Assembly: GCA_039810485.1 (NCBI GenBank)
Contig: JBDHXA010000009.1
Span: forward strand, 1-47,757
Length of the DNA stretch: 47,757 nucleotides
Direction: 5' to 3'
Source of the DNA: JADZAA01 sp039810485
GTDB taxonomy: Bacteria > Bacteroidota > Ignavibacteria > Kapaibacteriales > UBA961
Part shown: piece after piece, positions 1 to 9,965 of the stretch
Layout of the letters: each line of letters opens with the position of its first letter
Position numbering within the stretch: position 1 is the first letter of the stretch
Position numbers and translations under genes: made by a program
Notes under the pieces: model-generated
What the model was told of the DNA's origin: nothing
The model's database searches: none
What the model saw: only the letters and a program-made list of their open reading frames with translations

Positions 1-994
1 CGTCCATTTCCACAAGCAGTTGATTTAGCGTTTGCTCGCGCTCGTCATGTCCGCCTCCTAATCCAGCACCGCGATGCCGTCCTACTGCATCAATTTCATC
101 AATAAAAACAAGACAAGGTGCATTTTTCTTCGCCTGTTCAAATAAGTCGCGCACTCGACTGGCGCCTACGCCCACAAACATTTCAACAAAGTCGGCACCT
201 GAAATTGAAAAGAATGGAACATTTGCTTCACCGGCGACTGCGCGAGCGAGCAAAGTTTTGCCAGTTCCCGGAGGTCCGAGCAACAAAACTCCTTTAGGAA
301 TTTTACCGCCAAGTCGTTGAAATTTAGTAGGATCACTCAAAAATTCAATTATTTCTTGTAACTCGTATTTTGCTTCATCGGCGCCTGCCACATCATTGAA
401 TGTAACGCGATTGCCGCTATGATCGGTTGTGAGTTTAACACGAGCTTTACCAAACGAAAAAATGCCCTTTGTTCCGCCACCGCCGCCTTGCATTCGGCGC
501 ATAATGATAATGCTGATTGCAAGCAAGCCAACCCATGGAAGAAATGAAAATGCCACATTCCACCATCCAGAGTCGTCTTCTTCATATTTCCAATTGATAT
601 GCTTTGACGCCCACATATCTTCGGTGCGGCTATCCAAAACGCCAAGTTTTGTCGTGAAATATCTGATTTTAATTTCGCGGCCATCGCGTATTATTGTTTC
701 TTCATTTTTTAGCGTGCCGTTAAATTCAAAATCGTTAAGCTGTGATTTTTTAATTACCGCTTCTACAATTTTCCCATCGCTAAGAAAGTTCATGTATTCA
801 GAATATGAAACAGACCACCATTGCGTTTGGCGGCCATGAAGATACATCCATGCAATAATGAATACTGCAAATAGAGTTCCCCATATCATTACAGAACGTA
901 ATATCTTATTAAGCGGAGAATCGCTGCCGCCTAAATTGTTGCGCGGAGATTGCTGAGATTTTTTTTGAGTATCGCTATTATTCATATCGCTCAT
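1..994 (-). CDS. ftsH: ATP-dependent zinc metalloprotease FtsH (5' part, cut by window edge)
   Basis: This is the membrane-anchored AAA+ protease that degrades misfolded membrane proteins and regulatory proteins. About 331 codons are present; the protease domain with its HEXXH zinc site lies outside the window. Visible from the N-terminus are a short polar lead, a first TM helix (around residues 35-53), an extracytoplasmic domain containing WWSVSYSEYMNFL, a second TM helix followed by RRMQGGGGG, then the AAA domain with VTFNDVAGADEAK, Walker A GPPGTGKT and Walker B LVFIDEID, ending near LNQLLVEMD. I chose the ATG at 994; a second in-frame ATG at 985 is possible. The gene is divergent from the aminotransferase at 1315, with about 320 bases between them. 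Identification is certain from the motifs. Confidence 0.97.
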   Translation of the reverse strand, partial: MSDMNNSDTQKKSQQSPRNNLGGSDSPLNKILRSVMIWGTLFAVFIIAWMYLHGRQTQWWSVSYSEYMNFLSDGKIVEAVIKKSQLNDFEFNGTLKNEETIIRDGREIKIRYFTTKLGVLDSRTEDMWASKHINWKYEEDDSGWWNVAFSFLPWVGLLAISIIIMRRMQGGGGGTKGIFSFGKARVKLTTDHSGNRVTFNDVAGADEAKYELQEIIEFLSDPTKFQRLGGKIPKGVLLLGPPGTGKTLLARAVAGEANVPFFSISGADFVEMFVGVGASRVRDLFEQAKKNAPCLVFIDEIDAVGRHRGAGLGGGHDEREQTLNQLLVEMD

Positions 995-1314
995 AGAAAA
1001 TAAACCTTTTTAACGCTGAATGTCTGAGAAGTAAACAGGCGGTAGAGGTGCAGACGTGTAATTCTGAGTCGAAAATCGGTCTTTGCAACGCCTTTATACA
1101 TAATTATGTGCAATGACGTACAAACTCCTTGATAAATTGCCTGTTAACATACAGTTGTTGTATGTATTTGATTTTTATGCAAAGAACATGAAGCCGAAAT
1201 AAAATGATTTGCGAACAGATCATTCGCTATATTGCTGGCATAGCAGGCATAATGATTGCCCAAAGCATGTTGTTTCGTAAATTCGTTAAATTTTTACCAT
1301 ATCAAAACTTTCAA
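995..1314. other. Divergent intergenic region ftsH / aminotransferase
   Basis: These 320 bases separate two divergent genes and should contain both promoters. The reading frame of the aminotransferase stays open back to 1204, so a 37-codon N-terminal extension is formally possible. That extension is hydrophobic and not typical of the family, so I treat the stretch as non-coding. I see no strong hairpin or repeat. Confidence 0.5.
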
Positions 1315-2481
1315 ATGAATGTACCGCTTTTGGATTTGCGCGCACAATATCAAACTGTCAAAGTTGATGTTGAGGAAGCGTTGCTACGCGTGGCACGATC
1401 ACAGCAACTTATTCTGGGCAAAGAAGTTGAAGATCTTGAACGAACCCTTGCCAATTATTGCGAATGTCGTTATGCTCTTGGCGTGTCAAGCGGCACCGAT
1501 GCCTTGCTTATGGCGCTTATGGCATTGAATATTGGAGCAGGCGATGAAGTTATTGTACCTACCTACTCTTTTTTTGCAACTGCCGGAACGGTAGCTCGCA
1601 CAGGAGCAACTCCTATATTGACGGACATAGATCCATTAACGTGGAATATTAGGGCTGATCTCGCAGAGCAGATGATCACTTCACGAACGAAAGCAATTAT
1701 CGCGGTGCATCTCTACGGACAATCTGCCGATATGGATCCATTGCTTGAAATTTCCTCTCGATATAATATTCCGATAATTGAAGACGCGGCACAGTCAATC
1801 GGAGCGCAATACCGAAATGGCAAGCCATCTGGTTCCATGGGACTTATGGGATGCTTTTCATTTTATCCTACAAAAAATTTAGGCGCATTTGGCGATGCGG
1901 GCTTGATTACGACAAATGATGAAAATCTAGCAGTGCGCTTGCGTCAGTTGCGTGAGCATGGCGCACAAGAGCGGTATTATCACAAATTTGTAGGCGGTAA
2001 TTTTCGTATTGATGCAATTCAAGCTGCGGTATTAAATGTAAAATTTCCTCATCTTGAATTGTGGCACGAAGCGCGGCGAAACAACGCAGAACTTTATACT
2101 AAATCATTTATCGAGTGCGGATTATCAGCCGGCGAAGGAGCGGCGAATTTTGATGACGATAATGCAGTTTTGCTGCCGAAAGCGGCATGGCGTTCATCTG
2201 GCGTGAAAAATTATCATATTTATAATCAATATATTGTTAGAGTCCAGCACAGAGACGAATTACGCGTTTTTTTAGCCGAGAACGGCATCGGAACTCAAGT
2301 GTATTATCCGCTGCCTTTTCATCGTCAGGAATGTTTTGCCTATTTGCACGAAGACGACAGCAAATTTTCAGTTGCAAATGAATCTGCTGCTACAACTATT
2401 GCATTGCCGATCTATCCTGAATTATCGCCTGAGCAAATACGATACGTAGCTGAAACCTTTAAAATATTTATTAGACAATAA
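1315..2481 (+). CDS. DegT/DnrJ/EryC1-family PLP sugar aminotransferase
   Basis: This is a fold-type I PLP enzyme of the family that transaminates keto groups of nucleotide-linked sugars for surface polysaccharide. The start MNVPLLDLRAQY matches family N-termini, which is why I prefer the ATG at 1315 to the upstream one at 1204; this gives 388 residues, a usual length. The PLP-phosphate contact region SSGTDALLMAL, the EDAAQSIGA motif carrying the cofactor-binding Asp, and the Schiff-base lysine in SFYPTKNLGAFGD (Lys187) are all present. Its N-terminus resembles the WbpE/FdtB type of amino-sugar transaminase, but the substrate cannot be read from the sequence. No other sugar-pathway genes are nearby. 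Its TAA stop overlaps the ATG of the DHH gene by one base, so the two are probably co-transcribed and translationally coupled. Confidence 0.9.
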   Translation: MNVPLLDLRAQYQTVKVDVEEALLRVARSQQLILGKEVEDLERTLANYCECRYALGVSSGTDALLMALMALNIGAGDEVIVPTYSFFATAGTVARTGATPILTDIDPLTWNIRADLAEQMITSRTKAIIAVHLYGQSADMDPLLEISSRYNIPIIEDAAQSIGAQYRNGKPSGSMGLMGCFSFYPTKNLGAFGDAGLITTNDENLAVRLRQLREHGAQERYYHKFVGGNFRIDAIQAAVLNVKFPHLELWHEARRNNAELYTKSFIECGLSAGEGAANFDDDNAVLLPKAAWRSSGVKNYHIYNQYIVRVQHRDELRVFLAENGIGTQVYYPLPFHRQECFAYLHEDDSKFSVANESAATTIALPIYPELSPEQIRYVAETFKIFIRQ

Positions 2482-3488
2482 TGGAAGAATATTCCTTCGA
2501 CAATCGCATCGTTGATATTCTTCAAGCAGTTGGCGCTGCCTCGAATATTGTGATTACAACGCATGTTAACCCCGACGGCGACGCAATAGGCTCAGCTCTT
2601 GGCTTATGGAATGTTTTCCGTGAAAGCGGCAAGACAGTTACAGTAATAAATCACAGTCCTACACCGATGAATTTGCGATTCTTATCAGGTGCTGAATTTA
2701 TTCATACATATCACCATGAGCGTGATTTTCCGTTAATAGCCGAAGCAGATGTTATTTGCATTGTAGACCTCAATAATGTTACTCGGCTTGAAAATGTGAA
2801 AGATGCAGTATTATCTGCAAAAGGTATTAAAATTGTGATTGACCATCATCAAGATCCGCAAGAATTTGCAGATATCTATGCTTTGGATGTGGAAGCGTCT
2901 TCTACTTGTGAAATGATAGCGCGGCTGCTAAAAGCAGGCGGCTATGCAATATCAGCGGAAACCGCATCAGCGCTTTACACTGGAATTATGACTGATACAG
3001 GAAGTTTCAGGTTTCCGCGCACAGATGCAGAATTGCACAGAATTGTCGCAGAATTGATCGAATATGGCGCCGATCCGGTTGTGATTTATAACAATGTATA
3101 TAATAACGGATCTCTTGCCCGCTCTAAAATGCTAGGCCGCGCTCTTGCCGGAATGGAACTTTTTGCAGACGGACAACTCAGTGTAATAACAGTCGGAAAA
3201 AATGATTTCACAGAAACTCATGCTCATATCGATGACACTGAAGGATTCGTGCAGCACACTCTCTCTATTCGAGGCGTTGTGCTGGGTATTCTCTTTGTTG
3301 AATTAGAAAACGTTGTTAAAGTGTCGCTTCGCTCGAAAGGAGATGTTTCGGCATTGTCAATAGCCGCAGATTTTTCAGGCGGCGGTCATTTTCATGCCGC
3401 TGCCGCTAGATTTTACCGCCAGTCGTATGAGTCAGTGCGTACTACTGTTATTGACCGCGCAATAGTTCAGTTGAATATGCCTCGATAA
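2481..3488 (+). CDS. nrnA: NrnA-like DHH/DHHA1 phosphoesterase (oligoribonuclease / pAp phosphatase)
   Basis: This 335-residue protein belongs to the DHH superfamily that degrades nanoRNA or 3'-phosphoadenosine 5'-phosphate, or hydrolyses cyclic dinucleotide products. The metal-binding motif HVNPDGDAIGS lies at residues 28-38, a VDLNN motif follows, then the signature IDHHQDP, and the C-terminal DHHA1 motif GGGHFHAAAARF. The family usually has GGGHxxAAG; here the last glycine is alanine. The length is normal for NrnA. The gene starts within the stop of the upstream aminotransferase. Family assignment is firm; the choice among NrnA, GdpP-type or pAp-specific activity is inference. Confidence 0.9.
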   Translation: MEEYSFDNRIVDILQAVGAASNIVITTHVNPDGDAIGSALGLWNVFRESGKTVTVINHSPTPMNLRFLSGAEFIHTYHHERDFPLIAEADVICIVDLNNVTRLENVKDAVLSAKGIKIVIDHHQDPQEFADIYALDVEASSTCEMIARLLKAGGYAISAETASALYTGIMTDTGSFRFPRTDAELHRIVAELIEYGADPVVIYNNVYNNGSLARSKMLGRALAGMELFADGQLSVITVGKNDFTETHAHIDDTEGFVQHTLSIRGVVLGILFVELENVVKVSLRSKGDVSALSIAADFSGGGHFHAAAARFYRQSYESVRTTVIDRAIVQLNMPR

Positions 3489-3916
3489 TCGCTTTCCTTA
3501 CATACAGCATCTTCATTAAAAACCACCAATAAGCGTTTTTTATTTAAGGTATCATAATAATTAACGGCTCTTAAATAAGTCGTTACTATTTTTGCATTAT
3601 TGAAATAGCGCTTAATATAAACGCAATATTTGCGAGAGTGAAAAAATGCAAAATATCAAACTTCAGCGGTACTATTAGCGATCTATTTTTATGCTATTGT
3701 ATTAAGAATTATGGCTAACAGCATATTATTCAGTCGTAGAATTGTTGCATCAACAATATGCAAGTTTAACTCGAACAATGTTATTGACTTTTTTTTTCAG
3801 ATGCTATTTCTCTTTGCATCAAATTTTATGACTGAAGTGGAAATATATCAGAAATAGTTATTTTATATCGTTATACAGCTGAAATAATAAACACACCTTA
3901 TTTACTATTGAAAAGC
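3489..3916. other. AT-rich intergenic region
   Basis: About 430 bases without a supported gene, very AT-rich, upstream of the cyclase gene. Presumably it holds the cyclase promoter. I found no convincing hairpin terminator, repeat or small ORF. Confidence 0.4.
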
Positions 3917-5866
3917 ATGAATAAATATATTATTATAGCAATTATCCTTTTTTTTATTCCTTTTGAAAGCAGCGCCCAGAAACAGAACTTTACTGCGGCA
4001 GACAGTTTGTTGAAATTAGCAGCAGCTCAAAATGAACCTTCAATTAAAGCGGACATTTATTTAGAATTAAATAAGAAATATATTGTATCGGGCGATAATA
4101 AAAACGGTCTTGTTTACGCGCAAAAAGCGCTTGAACTTTCCGAAAAGAGTAATAAACAATTAGAAGTCGGGAAGGCGTTAAATGCATTAGGGAACACTTA
4201 TCGAGAATTGCAAGATAATAGCAAATCATTAGAAAATTATCAGAAGGCATTAAATATTTTTCAGCAAATAAACGATAAAAAATATCAAATGCGTGCACTG
4301 GCAAATATTGGATATTTTTACAATTATAATTTTTTTAATTATCCAAAAGCTTTGGAGTATTACCAAAAGGCGTTAGAATTAGAAAATGATAATGAAGATA
4401 TTGAAATGCGAGCTAAACTTTTTTCGCTTATCGGCGATTTATACAAAAACATAGGCAATCAAGAAAAGGCGCTTGAATACTTGGCAAACTCTTTGAAAAT
4501 AGCAAAAAGAAATAACCTAAAATCATTGACATCGAATAATTTAAGTTCGCTGGGGAACTATTATCTAAACATGCGAGATTCAGCGAAAACACTTTATTGT
4601 TACCGTGAAGGAATTGAAATTAAAAGAGAATTGGGAGACGAAGACGGGATTGGCAGCGATTATGCAAATTTAGCTGCATTGTATAGCAGCTTTTCAGATT
4701 ATCGCACTGCTTTGAATTATCATAAAAAATCATTTGATATAGCGAAAAAAAATAACTCTGTCGGTCTTGAAATGTTGTATTATAAAGATGTGGGAATGTT
4801 AATTGCCATTGCTCCTGACAGCATATTAAAAACAATCGGAATAAACTCAAATCACAGAAATCAATCGGTGATCGAGTATGAATTAAAAGCATTGCATCGC
4901 GCCGAGGATATTGGAATAAAAGATCAAATAAAAACAATATTAGAAATTATTTCCGTCATTTATGAAAAGAATGGAGATATTAACAATGCTCATGAATATT
5001 ACAAGAGATTTATAACTCTTAGAGACAGCATTGAAGGAGCGAAAACGCAAAGCGATATCGCGCGCAAAGATATGCTGTATGAGTTCGACAAAAAAGAGAC
5101 AATAGCGAAAGCAGAACAAGAAAAAAAAGATATGCAAGAGCGCAATATCCGCAATTCGATGGCAACAGGCCTTGTCGGAGCAATAATATTTTTATTTGTA
5201 GTGTTTCGCCAACGTAATAGAATATCCAAGGCAAGGAAGCGCAGCGATGAACTGCTTCTCAACATCCTTCCCGAAGAAGTAGCCGAAGAACTTAAATCTA
5301 AAGGTAGTGCAGAAGCAAAACTGTTTGATGAAGTAACAGTTTTATTTACTGATTTTGTAAATTTTACTAAAACCTCAGAACAGCTAACACCGAAGCAACT
5401 AGTACAAGAACTTAATGAATGTTTTACTGCATTTGACAATATAATAGAAATAAATGGTTTAGAAAAAATTAAAACTATTGGCGATGCCTATTTAGCTGTT
5501 TGTGGCTTGCCTAATGCAAACACTCAACACGCGCAGAAAGTAATAAAGGCAGCTTTTGATATGAGAGATTTTATGATAGAAAGAAGCAAAACGAAAAGCA
5601 CATTTGGAATCCGCATCGGTATTCATACAGGCAGTGTGGTGGCTGGAATTGTTGGCATCAAGAAATTCGCTTACGACATTTGGGGCGATACAGTAAACAC
5701 AGCTGCCCGCATGGAACAAAACAGCGAAGCCGGAAAAGTAAATATCAGCGAGGCAACTTACCAGTTAGTAAAGAATGACTTTGAATGTAAGCATCGTGGG
5801 AAAATTGGAGCAAAGGGCAAGGGAGATGTGGATATGTATTTTGTGGAAACTGCTAAAACCATGTAA
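3917..5866 (+). CDS. TPR-repeat membrane sensor with class III adenylate cyclase domain
   Basis: This is a predicted transmembrane class III nucleotide cyclase of 649 residues. Residues 1-22 form a signal peptide ending near ESSAQ. About nine TPR-like helical repeats follow (for example ALNALGNTYRELQDNSKSLENYQKAL), then a coiled-coil-like stretch, one TM helix (about 413-432) and the cyclase domain (about 465-645). Catalytic residues are present: metal-binding Asp479 (FTDF) and Asp523 (IGDAY), adenine-selecting Lys519 and Asp587 (YDIWGD), and transition-state Asn594 and Arg598 (TVNTAARM). This set indicates ATP to cAMP. The layout puts the TPRs in the periplasm and the cyclase in the cytoplasm. 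I chose the ATG at 3917 over a TTG at 3908 because it begins a clean signal peptide. The ligand is unknown. Confidence 0.92.
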   Translation: MNKYIIIAIILFFIPFESSAQKQNFTAADSLLKLAAAQNEPSIKADIYLELNKKYIVSGDNKNGLVYAQKALELSEKSNKQLEVGKALNALGNTYRELQDNSKSLENYQKALNIFQQINDKKYQMRALANIGYFYNYNFFNYPKALEYYQKALELENDNEDIEMRAKLFSLIGDLYKNIGNQEKALEYLANSLKIAKRNNLKSLTSNNLSSLGNYYLNMRDSAKTLYCYREGIEIKRELGDEDGIGSDYANLAALYSSFSDYRTALNYHKKSFDIAKKNNSVGLEMLYYKDVGMLIAIAPDSILKTIGINSNHRNQSVIEYELKALHRAEDIGIKDQIKTILEIISVIYEKNGDINNAHEYYKRFITLRDSIEGAKTQSDIARKDMLYEFDKKETIAKAEQEKKDMQERNIRNSMATGLVGAIIFLFVVFRQRNRISKARKRSDELLLNILPEEVAEELKSKGSAEAKLFDEVTVLFTDFVNFTKTSEQLTPKQLVQELNECFTAFDNIIEINGLEKIKTIGDAYLAVCGLPNANTQHAQKVIKAAFDMRDFMIERSKTKSTFGIRIGIHTGSVVAGIVGIKKFAYDIWGDTVNTAARMEQNSEAGKVNISEATYQLVKNDFECKHRGKIGAKGKGDVDMYFVETAKTM

Positions 5867-5979
5867 TACAGAAATAGGCGTTGATTACTCACGCTAACAC
5901 ACTGATTCGCAGAACTGCATGATATTGCTTTTGCTCACAATGTCAATCTATCTTTGAGGCAAATATAGAGAATTGTAAA

Positions 5980-6870
5980 TCACGGCTGGTTTTTGATAAT
6001 AAAAGTTTCTTGTGTAATTTGTGAAGCCGAGCCAAACACGCCAATTCCACCTATTATACTGCCAAGATTCGGGTTGTATTCATTGCCATTCTGAAAATAA
6101 ATCTTATACCAACGAAGCAAATTATCATCAGGCGCAAGCACCGCAACATTATTGCGCCCATACCATTTGAAAGCTGTCCAAACTGTATTTACTTCGGTTG
6201 ATTGCAGAAATCCATAATCTGCAGTATTATAGTACAAAGGATTGTCTTCGTTGTCAATCAGGCGTTTGCGGCGGCGATTTAATTCGTCTGTCGGCGGAGT
6301 AAGATATTTGCCGTAGCCCATTGTGTCAATGCACTTGATGCGGATGAGATATTCAGAAATGCCGGGGCATTCATTCCAGCGTATTTTTAATGAATCTGGC
6401 GATGGGAGATTGAGTGTATCTTTTGGAAATTGCAGATCTTTCCGCGGCGGTGTAATCCACGAAAATCGTTCTGGCGTCCGTGTTTTGCCTGTCATAATAT
6501 GTCCGTCAGCCATTCGAACCGAAAGAGAATAGAGAGTGTTTGGCTGTATTTTTATCGAAGTATCGGCGAAAGAGTAATCGCCAAATGTGCTGCCGCCCTC
6601 TTGGAAATAAAGTATGAATTCGCGACCAGATTCGTCGGTAATTCGGACATCGGCATCGCGCACTATTGCCCTGCTCATAGAAAATGTGTCTGTAGTTGGC
6701 AATGACCGTTGAATGATAATCCCTTTAATCGGCTCATCAACTATAAGAGCGCCTTGTACAACGTAATTTTCTATGTATGCATTCGGAGGCGCATCTTCGC
6801 AGCTGCTTAGCAAGGAAATAGCTATAGAAACTGATAGTGTTATTAGAGCTGCGGCAAACTTTTTTGTCAT
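5980..6870 (-). CDS. DUF4249 outer-membrane lipoprotein
   Basis: This 296-residue protein begins with a lipoprotein signal peptide whose lipobox is LLSSC (Cys near residue 24). The next part, with VVQGALIVDEPIKGIIIQRSLP and a beta-rich body, has the look of DUF4249 proteins, which in Bacteroidota are encoded beside TonB-dependent receptors. It lies 29 bases downstream of such a receptor on the same strand. By analogy it may act as a surface or periplasmic partner of the receptor, but no substrate is known for the family. Its 3' end faces the cyclase gene across about 110 bases. Domain assignment rests on the N-terminal pattern and context. Confidence 0.85.
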   Translation of the reverse strand: MTKKFAAALITLSVSIAISLLSSCEDAPPNAYIENYVVQGALIVDEPIKGIIIQRSLPTTDTFSMSRAIVRDADVRITDESGREFILYFQEGGSTFGDYSFADTSIKIQPNTLYSLSVRMADGHIMTGKTRTPERFSWITPPRKDLQFPKDTLNLPSPDSLKIRWNECPGISEYLIRIKCIDTMGYGKYLTPPTDELNRRRKRLIDNEDNPLYYNTADYGFLQSTEVNTVWTAFKWYGRNNVAVLAPDDNLLRWYKIYFQNGNEYNPNLGSIIGGIGVFGSASQITQETFIIKNQP

Positions 6871-6899
6871 AATATTTTATTAATGGTGGAATTTCACTT

Positions 6900-9191
6900 T
6901 TAAAATTTAATTTCTACCGATACAGTCGGAATAATTGGCAACAAACGCACATCTTTGATTTCCGTAACTTGACCCGAAGTATCGTAGAAACGAAACCAAA
7001 TGTCGCGACGGTTATACACATTATAAATATCAAGCAGGAGTCGCATCGGCAGCCCGAAAAGTGTGGAAGTATAATTTACATTAAGATTTAGCTGATGCGA
7101 CACCGGCAACCGAAGACCATAGCGTTCGCCCGGTATGACAAACGAAACTGTGCGATTGTATTCTGGCATCAACTGCCCAAATCGTGAAGTTGCAGCAGTA
7201 TATGACTGCCCCGATTGCAAAGTAAATGTGGCGCCAATTTCCCATGTTTCGTTGATTTTGTATATATTAACGACTTTCAAATCATGTCTTCTGTCGTATT
7301 TAGGACGGAATGAATTGCCATTGTTTATACTGTCGAATTGTGCCGATACCCAACCGAGACCGTAGCCTATCCAACCGACGAAATTACCAGCTTTCTTTTG
7401 CAGAAATATCTCTGCACCATAAGCTTCTGCATCGCCGTTAAAGAATATATCCGATACTTTATTCACTTTTGTAACGCTCATGTTTAATTCGCTTATATTC
7501 TTCATTTGCTTGTAATAAGCGTCAAAATTCAGCGAATAGCCATTGGCGGGTTCAGTTTGTAGTGACAGAATGTAATGTGTTGCTTTGCTAGCTGGCACCG
7601 AATTATCTGTTGGTAGCCAAGTGTCAAAGAAGCTGAAATCGGGCTGTGTGGCAAGTCGCAAGTATTGATGATAAATGCCATAAGCAAATTTGAGCGATGT
7701 TTCTTCTGTAATTTGACAGCGCAAAGCAAAGCGAGGATCTAAGGTGGCTGTTCTGCTCGAATCCCAATAATTCCAACGCAAACCTGCCTGCATTGAGATT
7801 CGGTCGGTTAATTGATAATTTGTCTGCCCGAAAAGAGCGTGAGTATAATCTACAACAGTCAAATTCATAGCACCAGTGGATAAAGTACCGGCTTTGGGAA
7901 TTGAATCTTTGCCTATTAATTGCTTGTACCCGAAATTGAATCGTGTGCCTTCATAGCCGAATTTTACGGTAAGATCTTTGCTGGCAAACCATTCTGCATC
8001 GGCTTTGAGTGTATAATCGGCAATAGAGTTTTCCATAATAAATTTAAATCCGCTATTATCGCCGTGAAATTCGTTGTTATAGCGGCTCATACTTAAATTG
8101 ACAGAGGTAAAGAGTTCGTCACCAATAATATGCGTCCATCGCAAAGCACCTAAGCGATTTGCCAGACCAAGCTCTAACGATATGCCGGCGCCCTCGAGAT
8201 TTAAGTGGTCGTTGCTAAGAAATCCGCTTAAAAACATCTTGTCGCTCGGGCCCAAATCATAAGATATTTTACCGTTTGCATCATAAAATCCAAATTTCGG
8301 CAATGGGTTTTCTTTATCTTCGGGCATTAGCTCAAGCAATAAATCGAGATACGTTCGACGCCCGCCAAGAAACCAAGAGCCATTTGCGCCGAGAGGTCCC
8401 TGAAGGGATGCGCGAGAGGAAATAAGTCCGAGCGATGCCAATCCTTCGAACTGCTCGCGATTGCCGTCTTTCTGGGTAAGATTCAGCACTGCCGACAAAC
8501 GGCTGCCAAATTCTGCTGGATATCCGCCTTTGATTAGCTCGACATCCTTTATTGCATCGGGATTAAACGTTGATATAAAACCAAATAAATGCGATGGATT
8601 ATAGACGGTTGAGCCGTCAAGCAACACCAAATTTTGGTCAGGCGAACCACCACGTATGTATAATCCGCTTGATATTTGTGAGGATGTAAGGACTCCCGGA
8701 AGAAATTGCAAAGCGCGAAACACATCTGCCTCACCGCCAATACGCAACTGTGCAATTTGCTTCATTGGGATATTTATAGTGCTTACTGATATTTGCCTTT
8801 TTTCAACTTCTCGATCGGCTTCCACTGATACTCCTTCTGCCATAATCGCATCAGGAGTTAATGCAAATGTTTGTTTCTTCGATTCATTTGGCGCAAATGT
8901 CAGTTCTTGTTCAAATTTCTTATAGGCAAGAAATGTAATTGTTACGGTATGTTTGCCCGGAGGAATGTTATTTATGGAAAAGTATCCGTTTTTATTAGTA
9001 TAGGCCCCGCGTTTGATATCTTTTATAAAAACCGATGCAGAAATCAGAGTTTCCTTGGTTGTCGCATCAGACACATAACCATTAAGAGTTGCATTGTTGT
9101 CAAAGGCCTCTTTTGCAGACACTATGAATAATGAAAAGAAAAATACGGATAATATAAAAACAGAGGTCACAATTTTAAAATAATGAGTCAT
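6900..9191 (-). CDS. TonB-dependent outer-membrane receptor with carboxypeptidase-like N-terminal domain
   Basis: This is a 22-strand-type outer-membrane active transporter of 763 residues. A signal peptide (MTHYFKIVTSVFILSVFFFS) is followed by a CarboxypepD-regulatory-like domain (LNGYVSDATTKETLISASV ... GYFSINNIPPGKHTVTI), the plug (LYIRGGSPDQNLVLLDGS, ELIKGGYPAEFGSRLSAVL), then the beta-barrel ending in the aromatic-poor but typical terminus PTVSVEIKF. An upstream in-frame ATG at 9251 would add 20 residues before the signal peptide, so I use 9191. The gene is followed after 29 bases by the DUF4249 lipoprotein, forming a two-gene operon. Without SusD, the cargo is unlikely to be a typical polysaccharide; iron chelate or peptide are guesses. 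Confidence 0.93.
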   Translation of the reverse strand: MTHYFKIVTSVFILSVFFFSLFIVSAKEAFDNNATLNGYVSDATTKETLISASVFIKDIKRGAYTNKNGYFSINNIPPGKHTVTITFLAYKKFEQELTFAPNESKKQTFALTPDAIMAEGVSVEADREVEKRQISVSTINIPMKQIAQLRIGGEADVFRALQFLPGVLTSSQISSGLYIRGGSPDQNLVLLDGSTVYNPSHLFGFISTFNPDAIKDVELIKGGYPAEFGSRLSAVLNLTQKDGNREQFEGLASLGLISSRASLQGPLGANGSWFLGGRRTYLDLLLELMPEDKENPLPKFGFYDANGKISYDLGPSDKMFLSGFLSNDHLNLEGAGISLELGLANRLGALRWTHIIGDELFTSVNLSMSRYNNEFHGDNSGFKFIMENSIADYTLKADAEWFASKDLTVKFGYEGTRFNFGYKQLIGKDSIPKAGTLSTGAMNLTVVDYTHALFGQTNYQLTDRISMQAGLRWNYWDSSRTATLDPRFALRCQITEETSLKFAYGIYHQYLRLATQPDFSFFDTWLPTDNSVPASKATHYILSLQTEPANGYSLNFDAYYKQMKNISELNMSVTKVNKVSDIFFNGDAEAYGAEIFLQKKAGNFVGWIGYGLGWVSAQFDSINNGNSFRPKYDRRHDLKVVNIYKINETWEIGATFTLQSGQSYTAATSRFGQLMPEYNRTVSFVIPGERYGLRLPVSHQLNLNVNYTSTLFGLPMRLLLDIYNVYNRRDIWFRFYDTSGQVTEIKDVRLLPIIPTVSVEIKF

Positions 9192-9599
9192 TTGATTCTT
9201 GTTTAATGTAGAGTTATTATCTTTTCCACGTTTTACGCAAACAGCAATCATGTACGCTTACAATTCTGTTTTGTTGCATTTCTGCAACTTTTTAGCTGTG
9301 TGCCAAGGATAATTTGCCAATGATAATGATATAGAAACAATTATTTAGATGATGAAATGAAACCTTTTTAAAGAAATGTGTGTCTTTACGCAAGAGTTTT
9401 AGTTGAATAATCAATTTCCGCTCTCCTCTCACCTTATCACTACTGCAAATTGCAGATAATTGCCACACATATAGCGCGTTTCTCTTAATTGAGGAATGCG
9501 CTTCTGTTTTTCGAGTTCATCTTCTATTGTTGTCTGAAAAAAAACTCCTAATTTTGAAAAGTATTTCGGTATGGTTTCACCTATTTACGGATTATCATT
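9192..9599. other. Divergent intergenic region receptor / nuoA
   Basis: Around 400 bases between the divergent TonB receptor and nuoA. It must carry both promoters. No hairpin, repeat or small gene stood out. Confidence 0.4.
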
Positions 9600-9965
9600 A
9601 TGACCGATACAATTAATTATCTTCCTCTTGTTCTTATGGTGGCGGTCGGATTTCTTTTTGGACTGTCCAACGTTTTCTTATCTGAGTATCTTGGTTCGCG
9701 ACGCAATAAAACAAAAGTAAAGCTTGATATATATGAATGTGGCATGGATCCGATTAATACTGCCCGCGAGAGGTTTTCGGTAAAATTCTACATGATAGCT
9801 ATGTTGTTTATAATTTTCGACATAGAGATAGTGTTTATGTATCCTTGGGCAGTGCAATTCAAGCAGCTTGGTGCTATAGGCCTGGTTGCAATGCTTTTAT
9901 TTATGGTGTTGCTTTTTGCCGGTTTTATCTATGTCTACAAAAAAGGAGCTCTCGAATGGGAATAG
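9600..9965 (+). CDS. nuoA: NADH-quinone oxidoreductase subunit A
   Basis: This is the small membrane subunit (121 residues) of respiratory complex I that sits at the junction between the peripheral and membrane arms. It has three TM helices and the diagnostic loop with the conserved cysteine, KLDIYECGMDP, followed by FSVKFYMIAMLFIIFDIEIVFMYPWA, a highly conserved acidic helix of NuoA/ND3. The end of the gene overlaps the start of nuoB by 10 bases, so they are translated from one transcript. No nuoC follows. Confidence 0.97.
   Translation: MTDTINYLPLVLMVAVGFLFGLSNVFLSEYLGSRRNKTKVKLDIYECGMDPINTARERFSVKFYMIAMLFIIFDIEIVFMYPWAVQFKQLGAIGLVAMLLFMVLLFAGFIYVYKKGALEWE

Noticed and set aside
1204..1314. 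N-terminal extension of the DegT-like aminotransferase
   Set aside because: The extra 37 codons are hydrophobic and unlike family N-termini; MNVPLLDLRAQY at 1315 fits the family start.
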